From Methylobacterium tardum (GTDB lineage Bacteria; Pseudomonadota; Alphaproteobacteria; Rhizobiales; Beijerinckiaceae), in NCBI RefSeq assembly GCF_023546765.1, contig NZ_CP097484.1, positions 809,501 through 873,500 of the forward strand: a stretch of 64,000 nucleotides of DNA, in the 5' to 3' direction. Shown piece after piece: positions 57,953-64,000 of this stretch (position 1 is its first letter; each line of letters begins with the position of its first letter). The notes beneath the pieces were generated by a model. It saw nothing but the letters and a program-made list of their open reading frames with translations. It was not told where the DNA came from and did no database searches. A program made the translations under genes and the position numbers.

Positions 57953-58040
57953 TCCGACTCGATCGTGCCTGGACGCAGCAGCTTGTGCGGCGCACAAACA
58001 AGCCGGCCGCGCCTGCAAGGCGGCCTAGAGGAGACCAGTC

Positions 58041-58517
58041 ATGGCGAACATCCCAAGCTACGAGGTCCCACCGCAGCTGCGCGATTTGGCCGAGACCAGC
58101 CTTGAACAGGCTCGGAAAGCGTTCGAAAGCTTCATCGGAACCGCACGGCGGACCACCGACACCCTGCAGGGCTCGGCAGATCTCGCCCGCACCAGCACGC
58201 AGGACATCTATGCCCGCGGCCTGGACTACGCCGAGCAGAACGTCCGCGCCGCGCTGGATCTCGGGCAGAAGCTCGCGGCTGCGCGCTCGCTCCCCGAAGC
58301 GGCACAGATCCAGGCCGAGTACGTGCGCGAGCGGTTCGCCGCCATGCAGGCGCAGGCCAAGGAGCTGGGCGGCCTCGCACAGGGTGCGTTCCAGCAGGGT
58401 GCGGAGCGGGCCCGGGCGGCGGTGCAACAGGGGGCCGACGAGGCCCGCAAGGCCGTCGAGCAGGGCCAGGATGCAGCTCAGCAGGCGGCGAACGAGGCGC
58501 AGCAGGCCGCGCACTGA
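58041..58517 (+). CDS. Phasin family protein
   Basis: A 158-residue almost entirely helical protein. Residues 10-95 match the phasin domain pattern (LAETSLEQARKAFESFIGTA, then YARGLDYAEQNVRAALDLGQKLAAARSLPEAAQIQAEYVRERF in consecutive helices). The tail is an Ala/Gln/Glu amphipathic helix (AVEQGQDAAQQAANEAQQAA). Phasins coat polyhydroxyalkanoate granules, which methylobacteria accumulate. GAGGAG precedes the ATG. Confidence 0.88.
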   Translation: MANIPSYEVPPQLRDLAETSLEQARKAFESFIGTARRTTDTLQGSADLARTSTQDIYARGLDYAEQNVRAALDLGQKLAAARSLPEAAQIQAEYVRERFAAMQAQAKELGGLAQGAFQQGAERARAAVQQGADEARKAVEQGQDAAQQAANEAQQAAH

Positions 58518-58532
58518 GCGCATCGGGACAGG

Positions 58533-58826
58533 ATGGCCGGCGTCGCACCTGGTGCCGCCGGCCGGATCGAAGCGGGGACGCGGATGATCTACGGGGAGGT
58601 GGGCCGCTTGGCGGACGAGAGCCTGCGGCTTGGCTTGCGACAGGCCGAAATTGCCGTCCTGCTCGTGACGGCGGCCCAATATGCGTGGTGGGATCTGTAC
58701 TTGGACCTGTACCGGGCGGCCGGGACCGGTTTCAAGGCCGAGTTGGATCAGCAGGCGCGGACGCGGCGGCTGATCCGACGGGGCGTGTCACCAGCGGCGG
58801 CCGCACAGGACTTGCACATCGTCTGA
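58533..58826 (+). CDS. Hypothetical helical protein next to phasin
   Basis: A 97-residue mostly helical protein starting 15 bases after the phasin stop, probably co-transcribed. The middle (LGLRQAEIAVLLVTAAQYAW WDLYLDLYRAAG) is amphipathic and might contact granule surfaces, an inference from context only. The C-terminus ends RRLIRRGVSPAAAAQDLHIV. Confidence 0.6.
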   Translation: MAGVAPGAAGRIEAGTRMIYGEVGRLADESLRLGLRQAEIAVLLVTAAQYAWWDLYLDLYRAAGTGFKAELDQQARTRRLIRRGVSPAAAAQDLHIV

Positions 58827-58880
58827 TCGCCGGTGGCACGAAGTCTGGCGCGCCACGCGGACGATGCCGACCGATTCGAT

Positions 58881-58904
58881 GCGGGACCGTCGGAACGGTC
58901 CCGC
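58881..58904. terminator. Bidirectional hairpin between convergent genes
   Basis: A perfect 10-bp stem gcgggaccgt / acggtcccgc with a CGGA loop lies between the 3' ends of the gene at 58533 (+) and the gene at 58913 (-). Confidence 0.75.
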
Positions 58905-58912
58905 TGGGGCCG

Positions 58913-59167
58913 TCAGCGCAAAGCCTCGGCGGAGGCCTGGACCATCGGCCGGTCGGCCATCGACACGGTCCGGCTGCCGCCATTCACCGGCGCCGCCACG
59001 GGCTGCGGTGTCGTCTTCAGGTCGCCGGCCGGATGTGCCTGCTGCGTGGCCCGGGCCTGCTCCCGATAGAGCGGCGGCGTCAGGTGCAGCCCTTCGGCCG
59101 CGGCGGGACCTGTGAGGACGGCGGCCGGAGTGAGCGCGGCCGACGCGAGGATGAGGATCGTGCGCAT
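58913..59167 (-). CDS. Small exported protein
   Basis: An 84-residue protein with signal peptide MRTILILASAALTPAAVLTG PAAA. The mature part is polar, rich in Gln, Pro and Ala (PPLYREQARATQQAHPAGDL). GGAGA precedes the ATG. No family recognised. Confidence 0.65.
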   Translation of the reverse strand: MRTILILASAALTPAAVLTGPAAAEGLHLTPPLYREQARATQQAHPAGDLKTTPQPVAAPVNGGSRTVSMADRPMVQASAEALR

Positions 59168-59578
59168 GGTGCGTCTCCGTTTCGATCGCGGCTCCCATCA
59201 CGGGCTGCGATGGGAGACCGCATGAGAGCACGGATTTGTGCGGTGCGTCATGACAATGACGCAATGCAACATAGCGCCAAATCGGCAGGGTAATGCAGTG
59301 TTCGAGGTCAGCGCGCAGGTGCTTCCTTAACGGCAACACTGATCGCGTCATGCATTCAGCGCAAATGAAATAAACTTCCGCTCATGAACTCTCAAAGTAA
59401 AATTGAGGCGCAGGCACATTAAATTTTCGAACACGGCTTAGGTGGAGCCTTTGCCGTCCAAAACTCGGCCGTCGGCATCTCGCGCGGCGCCCGATACGAA
59501 TCGGCAACACCGTCGCCAGATCCGCGTCACACGGGCGCGTTAGACACCTCAACCGACCAAAACCTCCGGAGCGAGAGC
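59168..59578. promoter_or_regulatory. AT-richer intergenic region between divergent genes
   Basis: 411 bases without a gene. The stretch 59330-59450 (for example aaatgaaataaacttcc, aaagtaaaattgagg, cacattaaattttcg) is far more AT-rich than the window average and is a candidate promoter or a site for an AT-binding regulator such as MucR. No exact operator can be defined. Confidence 0.4.
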
Positions 59579-60193
59579 ATGACGCCCGCCGATCTCGACA
59601 AGCGCGCCGAGCTGACCGTCTGGCCGAAGCGCGCCCCTGGCCATTCCGCGGAGGGGCGCCCGTTCGCGACCTTGCGCGAAGCCCTAGCCGCCGCAGCCCG
59701 GGCCATCGAGTCCGAGGACGCGCAGCCCTGGATCATCACGGAGGCGGGCGACATTCTCTCGCCTCGCTGGATCCGCGCGAACACGCTCGCGCGCGCTGCA
59801 ATAAAGCACACTGAGGGATCGTGGAGGCGGGCGCCCCGCTCAGCAGCCGATGCAGATGTCGTGGACCACGTGCTCGCGCCGCGGCCCTGTGCGTTGGTTG
59901 GGAAGTTGACCGTCGATGGACGGGAAGCCGCTGCCGAGAGCCCGGAGTCGCCGCCGGCCGCCGGTGAGGTCGGCCTGGGCCGCGACCGGCGGTGGCGCCC
60001 CAAGCGCGGGGGGCGGGGCAGGCGCAGGGGTGCCGCTGGCCATGCCGGGATCCGGCAACGTCAGCGCCATACCCGGGGCGGGGGGACTCTGCGCGAATTC
60101 GCCGGCCCGGGCTGCCGCGGGCACGAGGACGAAGGCCGCGAGGAAGAGCCGGCTCAGCGGACGCATCACGCACTCTCCTGGCTCAGACGCTGA
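59579..60193 (+). CDS. Hypothetical protein; real part probably the first 75 residues
   Basis: Residues 1-72 (MTPADLDKRAELTVWPKRAP.., FATLREALAAAARAIESEDA, QPWIITEAGDILSPRWIRAN) read as a normal small protein. The rest is Arg/Gly-rich, non-protein-like and overlaps the minus-strand gene 59840-60166 for over 300 bases. Removing one base from the CGCGCGC run at about 59788-59796 would end the protein at TAA 59802, leaving a clean gap before the convergent gene. I therefore suspect an indel and treat the true end as about 59804. Confidence 0.55.
   Translation: MTPADLDKRAELTVWPKRAPGHSAEGRPFATLREALAAAARAIESEDAQPWIITEAGDILSPRWIRANTLARAAIKHTEGSWRRAPRSAADADVVDHVLAPRPCALVGKLTVDGREAAAESPESPPAAGEVGLGRDRRWRPKRGGRGRRRGAAGHAGIRQRQRHTRGGGTLREFAGPGCRGHEDEGREEEPAQRTHHALSWLRR
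59840..60166 (-). CDS. Exported Pro/Ala-rich protein
   Basis: A 108-residue protein with a signal peptide (MRPLSRLFLAAFVLVPAAARA) and AGGAGAG upstream of ATG 60166. The mature part is rich in Pro, Ala and Gly, then basic (LTGGRRRLRALGSG), and ends HVVHDICIGC with two Cys. Unknown function. Confidence 0.6.
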   Translation of the reverse strand: MRPLSRLFLAAFVLVPAAARAGEFAQSPPAPGMALTLPDPGMASGTPAPAPPPALGAPPPVAAQADLTGGRRRLRALGSGFPSIDGQLPNQRTGPRREHVVHDICIGC

Positions 60194-60236
60194 TGCGAGG
60201 CCGGCGCACCCGTGCCGGCCCCTGGATGGAGAGGCC

Positions 60237-60485
60237 TCAGTAGGCGCGGCCGTAGAAGGGCTGCGACACCGGACGGTAACGGTCGCTCACCGGCCACGTG
60301 TAAGGCTGATCCTTGCCGGTGCGGAGGGCGGACCGAAACTTCGGCTCAGTGAAACCGATCCCGTGAAAACCCGACGCATGTCCGGCGCCGTGGGCCTTGG
60401 GACCAGCCTCGCGTGCCAGGGCTGCACTTGAGACACCCAGAACGAGAGCGGCCGCGAGAGAGACGCGGCCCAGAATGACGTTCAT
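60237..60485 (-). CDS. Small exported protein
   Basis: An 82-residue protein with signal peptide MNVILGRVSLAAALVLGVSS AALA and an AGGAGG site before ATG 60485. The mature part has several His and Gly (GPKAHGAGHASGFHGIGF) and ends in an aromatic-rich segment (YTWPVSDRYRPVSQPFYGRAY). Unknown function. Confidence 0.65.
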   Translation of the reverse strand: MNVILGRVSLAAALVLGVSSAALAREAGPKAHGAGHASGFHGIGFTEPKFRSALRTGKDQPYTWPVSDRYRPVSQPFYGRAY

Positions 60486-60564
60486 CTCTGCCTCCTGTCC
60501 GGCCGAGGTGCCGGAGCAGAATGAACCGCAGCGGCAGAGCCGCGGTTCCGCGGCGCGCCGCCGA

Positions 60565-61548
60565 TCAGAACGTGCCGGCCCCGCCGAGGCAGGCTTCCGC
60601 CAGGGGACCGCTGCAGATGTCGCTGGTCCGGCCCGGGGCGGCGGCCGCGCCGCCGCCGATGCCGGCCCCGCCCGACCCACCGCCTGCCCGGGCCGCGGCG
60701 GTCGGCGGGACGAGATCCCGGGTTGCCGTCACGCCCGATCCCGTGGCGATCCCGGCACCGCCCGAACCGCCCCCGCCAGTCGCCGTCGCGGCGGGCGACG
60801 CTGCCGCGCCAGTGCTGAGGCTCGCGGCGAGGCCTGTCCCGCCGCCGACGCCGGAGGTTCCGAAGGTCGGGCCTGTGGTGGAACCGAGGGCAGCGCCGGT
60901 GGCCGTGCTGCTCGCGGTCCCTCCGGAACCGGGCGCCGACGCGGGGGTCGCAGTCGTGCTGAGGCTCGCGGCGATCCCAGACCCGTTCCCGAATCCAGAT
61001 GTCCCGAACAACGAGGCCACCGTCGAGGCCGCGTTGGCATTGGTGTTCAGGCTCGTGGCGATGGCCGATCCGCCACCCAGACCGATCGCGCCGGAGGTGG
61101 ACGACAGGGCGCTGCCCGAGATCGAGCCCAGGGCTGCGCTCGATGAGGTGCTGAAGCCGCTCCGCGTCCCGGTGGCGCCGATCGTGGCGCTGGTCCCGAG
61201 CACGCCGAGCGTCGATCCGGCGATGCCGGCCCCTCCGGTGCTTCCGGATCCCGAGAGGCCGAGCTGGCTGCCGCCCAGACCCGTGCCGCCGGGCGCTCGG
61301 ATGCTGCCGCCGGCCCCGCCGCCGAAGCTGAGCTGGCCGGCATTCACCAAGCCACCGGACTGCGCCGACAGGACCGGGAAGGGACTCGTGGTCGTGCCGC
61401 CGCCGAGGCTGAGCTGTCCGGGATTGGCGATCGCCGTGGTCGGCTCGAGCACGGCCGAACTGGGCACGGTCGCGGTGGCCGACAGGCTCTGGGCCGCCGC
61501 GGGAAGAACGGACGGCAGCAGCAGAACGGTGGCGAGGATGGCCCGCAT
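60565..61548 (-). CDS. Large exported Gly/Ser/Thr/Ala-rich low-complexity protein
   Basis: A 327-residue protein with a clear signal peptide (MRAILATVLLLPSVLPAAAQ). Nearly all of the mature chain is Gly, Ser, Thr and Ala in degenerate repeats of the type SGxGxGGGTGxAASLSTxA; GQLSLGGG / GQLSFGGG recur near the start. It ends with DICSGPLAEACLGGAGTF, whose two Cys could form a terminal disulfide loop. It is possibly a surface fibre or matrix protein, an inference from composition. It is divergent from the OmpA-like gene. Confidence 0.72.
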   Translation of the reverse strand: MRAILATVLLLPSVLPAAAQSLSATATVPSSAVLEPTTAIANPGQLSLGGGTTTSPFPVLSAQSGGLVNAGQLSFGGGAGGSIRAPGGTGLGGSQLGLSGSGSTGGAGIAGSTLGVLGTSATIGATGTRSGFSTSSSAALGSISGSALSSTSGAIGLGGGSAIATSLNTNANAASTVASLFGTSGFGNGSGIAASLSTTATPASAPGSGGTASSTATGAALGSTTGPTFGTSGVGGGTGLAASLSTGAAASPAATATGGGGSGGAGIATGSGVTATRDLVPPTAAARAGGGSGGAGIGGGAAAAPGRTSDICSGPLAEACLGGAGTF

Positions 61549-61676
61549 GACGATCTCCGCAGGAGGCGTTCGGAGGCCAACGGCACCGATTCCGAGGGGG
61601 TTCCGGCGGCGCGCCGACGCGGGCCGGCTCCGTGGAGGCGCGCCCGGGATGTCCGGGACGGACGCGAACGGCCTTC

Positions 61677-63740
61677 ATGCTGCCGGAAAGGCGGTGTCGT
61701 CTCCGGAGCGGATCCGCCCGAACCTGCGATCGTGCTTTGCCCGAATCCTTCGCCCCAGGCTTGCGCCGCGCCGGCTGGCTCGCCGGCCTGCCGGCGCTCG
61801 CGCTGATCTGGGTGAGCGCGACGCTCTACGCCGCCCCGCAGATCGCCGACCGGCTCGAGGCCGAGGGCGCGACGGTCGCGGCCGGCACGGCCACCGCCAC
61901 CGGCGAGCCCTGGCTGCGCCTGGAGGCGAGGGGCCGCGATCTCCTGGCGGCCGGGGAGGCGCCGGATGTCGGCGAGCGCGAGACCGTGCTGTCCCGCCTT
62001 GCCGGGCTCGACGGGCCCCACCGGATCGTCTCCGAGGTCGGGATCGTCGAGACCGCCGCGCCGTTCCAGTGGGCGGCGATCCGCAGCGGGCCGAACCGGA
62101 TCGCCCTGGAAGGCAGCCGCCCGGTGGAGATCGGCCGGCGGGCGCTGGAGGCGCGGATCTCCGGTGCGCTGAACCCCGGCACCACCCTCGGCGACACGGC
62201 CCGGGCGGCCCGCGGCGCCCCGCCGGATTTCCCGAGCGCGGCGGCGTTCCTGGCCGCGCGGCTCTCCGGGCTCGCGAAGGGCGGCCGGGCGGCGCTCAGC
62301 GACACCGTGCTCAGCCTCTCGGGCGAGGCCCTGGACATGCCGGCCTACGAGGCGCTGCGGGCGTCCCTCTCCGACCCACCGGCGGGATTCAGCATCGGGC
62401 GGATCGAGATCGTGCCGCCGGTGGTGCCGGATTATCGCTTCGTCGTGGAGAAGACGGCCCGCGGCATCGGGCTCGACGGGTTCGCGCCGACCGCGTCCGA
62501 TCGCGAGGCCGCGCTGCGTGCCGCCACCGAGGCCGCGGCGGGCGGAACCGTCGACGATCACCTGCTGGCCGCCCGGGGCCTCGACCCGGCGATCGACCCG
62601 AAAGGCCTGATCGCCTTCGCATTCCGCCTCGCCGAGCTGATCCAGTCCGGCCGCGTCGCCTTCGCGGACGGGGCGATCTCGGTCACGGGCGATGCCATCG
62701 ACGGGCAGGCGATCCCCGACGCGGAGGCGCTGATGCGCGACGCCCGCCCGGCCGGCATCAAGGCCGGCACGGTCTCGCTGACCGCGCGGCCGCTCTCGCC
62801 CTACCGGGTGGTGATCCGGCGGACGGCGGATTCGGTCACGCTCACCGGACACCTGCCCGATACGGCCACGCGCGAGCGGGTGCTCGATGCGCTGCGGCCG
62901 CGCTTGTTCCGCGAGCCGGTCGTCGACCGTACGCGCCTCGCCGAGGGCGCCCCGCCCGACCTCGGCGCGGCGCTGGCCGCCGCCGCCCCCCTGGTGACGA
63001 GCCCCGCCTCCGGCGAGATTGCCGTCTCGGACCGCGCTCTGACGCTCACCGGCGAGAGCCTCTATCGCGAGACCGCCAGCCGCGCGCCCGAGCGGCTGGC
63101 CGAGGCGCTGCCGCCCGGCTGGACCGGCCAGGCGGCGGTGTCCGCCCGCCAGGCGCCGGAGCGGCGCGATCCCGAGACCTGCCGCGCGGATTTCGCCGCC
63201 GCCGTGGCGGGGGCGGATCTCCGCTTCCCGGCGGGCAGCCCCGTGCTGGCCCCGTCCTTCTATCCCACGCTCGATGCGCTGGCGGCCGTCGCCAAGGCGT
63301 GCCCGGCGTTGCGCATCGCGGTCTCGGGCACCGCCGACCCGGCCAAGCCCAAGGCGCCGGCCGCGGCCGCCGGGGCGGAGGCGCGTCCGGACGCCGTCGA
63401 GCCGGCCCGCATCGCCAGTTCCGCCAAACCGGACTTGGCCGCCAAGCCGGATTCGGCCGCCACGCCGACGCCCCAGGATAAGGCCAAGGACAAGACCAAG
63501 GATTCCGGCAAGGATTCGGGCAAGACCACCAAGGGTCCGGCCGGGAAAGAGGCGGCCAAGCCCGGCAAGCCGGCTGCGAAGAAGCCCGCCGAAACCGCCG
63601 ACGAGCCGCCGCCGGATCTGCCCCGGCTGCGGGCGCAGGCCGTGATCGAGTATCTGCTGCAGGCCGGGGCGCGGCCCGAGCAGGTGAGCGTCGGGCCGGA
63701 CGGGCCGGCCGGACCCGTTCTCGTCGCGTTGCTGCCGTGA
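61677..63740 (+). CDS. OmpA-family protein with BON-like repeats and split OmpA domain
   Basis: About 687 residues. One membrane anchor (about 30-52, GWLAGLPALALIWVSATLYA) is followed by several BON-like units of about 75 residues (for example RFVVEKTARGIGLDGFAPTA and RVVIRRTADSVTLTGHLPDT). A C-terminal OmpA-like domain starts LRFPAGSPVLAPSFYPTLDA and ends LRAQAVIEYLLQAGARPEQV. About 100 Lys/Ala/Pro/Asp-rich residues are inserted within it. It probably links the inner membrane to peptidoglycan. The start is uncertain; ATG 61677 is used, with a TTG further in also possible. Confidence 0.78.
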   Translation: MLPERRCRLRSGSARTCDRALPESFAPGLRRAGWLAGLPALALIWVSATLYAAPQIADRLEAEGATVAAGTATATGEPWLRLEARGRDLLAAGEAPDVGERETVLSRLAGLDGPHRIVSEVGIVETAAPFQWAAIRSGPNRIALEGSRPVEIGRRALEARISGALNPGTTLGDTARAARGAPPDFPSAAAFLAARLSGLAKGGRAALSDTVLSLSGEALDMPAYEALRASLSDPPAGFSIGRIEIVPPVVPDYRFVVEKTARGIGLDGFAPTASDREAALRAATEAAAGGTVDDHLLAARGLDPAIDPKGLIAFAFRLAELIQSGRVAFADGAISVTGDAIDGQAIPDAEALMRDARPAGIKAGTVSLTARPLSPYRVVIRRTADSVTLTGHLPDTATRERVLDALRPRLFREPVVDRTRLAEGAPPDLGAALAAAAPLVTSPASGEIAVSDRALTLTGESLYRETASRAPERLAEALPPGWTGQAAVSARQAPERRDPETCRADFAAAVAGADLRFPAGSPVLAPSFYPTLDALAAVAKACPALRIAVSGTADPAKPKAPAAAAGAEARPDAVEPARIASSAKPDLAAKPDSAATPTPQDKAKDKTKDSGKDSGKTTKGPAGKEAAKPGKPAAKKPAETADEPPPDLPRLRAQAVIEYLLQAGARPEQVSVGPDGPAGPVLVALLP

Positions 63741-63825
63741 GCGCCGTCCGATCCGCCGCGCGCCCGCCCGCCGGGGCGCGCCCACCTGCGCGAGAGTTCC
63801 GCGCCCCCACGGAGGCCGCACGGCC

Positions 63826-64000
63826 GTGACGCTGCTGCTTGCCGCATTCTGGCCCGGGCTCGCCGGGGCGGCCGCGCTCGGCCTCGTGGTCGGGGCGCTG
63901 GCGGGCTGGCCGGACTGGTACGCCGTGCCCCTCGGGCTCTGGGTCCTGGCGGGGCTCGTGGCGGCGGCGGCGCTGGCCGGGTTCGTGCCCGGCATGGCCG
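63826..64000 (+). CDS. Membrane protein, partial (runs off the window)
   Basis: The frame opens at GTG 63826 with GGAGG ten bases upstream and stays open to the edge. The visible 58 residues form two hydrophobic helices (LLLAAFWPGLAGAAALGLVV and VPLGLWVLAGLVAAAALAGF) joined by AGWPDWYA. It follows the OmpA-like gene by 85 bases and may be its operon partner. Confidence 0.6.
   Translation, partial: MTLLLAAFWPGLAGAAALGLVVGALAGWPDWYAVPLGLWVLAGLVAAAALAGFVPGMA

Overview
The window is very GC-rich (about 70%) and almost fully coding. Its gene content points to a methylobacterial alphaproteobacterium (Methylobacterium/Methylorubrum, Hyphomicrobiales). Supporting signs are the alpha-type pyruvate dehydrogenase operon with a lipoyl domain fused to E1-beta, DUF2794 and DUF1674 (SdhF4-type) proteins, a MucR regulator with a degenerate zinc finger, an Omp25/31-type beta-barrel, BluB, a phasin, and many short secreted or membrane proteins. 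The species is an inference; no rRNA or tRNA gene was seen.

Regions 0-11 kb: enolase, a broken DUF3574 gene, a class III nucleotide cyclase, an FtsB-like protein and the pyruvate dehydrogenase genes pdhA-pdhB-pdhC-lpdA. The pdh run is interrupted by a DUF5076 protein, a Uma2-type nuclease-fold protein and a DUF559 (Vsr-like) protein. 11-24 kb: serine/threonine dehydratase, A-type Fe-S carrier, GGDEF protein, DEAD-box helicase, outer membrane barrel, PRC-barrel protein, topoisomerase IV subunit B and topoisomerase I. 24-30 kb: an exported molybdopterin oxidoreductase with its cytochrome b partner, pyrB, hisE-coaA, thpR and a GDSL esterase. 30-38 kb: a YbbA/YbbP-type ABC exporter whose permease is broken three times, an L-talarate/galactarate-type dehydratase, a Bax-inhibitor-1 protein, a DapA-like aldolase, DUF2794 and bluB. 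38-51 kb: glyS (two frameshifts), glyQ, a frameshifted acetyltransferase, a CPA1 antiporter, an L,D-transpeptidase, a cupin, DUF1674, rsmB and thrS. 51-64 kb: an accessory-looking stretch of small exported or membrane proteins with a MucR regulator, a PilZ protein, a phasin, a Gly/Ser-rich exported protein and an OmpA-like protein; a membrane protein runs off the right edge.

Two features cut across the window. First, three families of intergenic palindromes recur: A, two inverted hairpins around CATTCCGGGGC / GCCCCGGAATG; B, around GAGCGGAGCGAAGCAA; C, around CCTCCCCCTTGTGGGGAGG. Second, an unusual number of reading frames carry single-base indels or a stop: DUF3574, the ABC permease (x3), glyS (x2), a GNAT gene, probably the rsmB N-terminus, a DUF6894-like gene, a secreted-protein gene (x4) and a 36-bp-duplicated gene. 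Because glyS is normally essential, consensus sequence error is the first explanation to test; real gene decay is the alternative for the non-essential ones.
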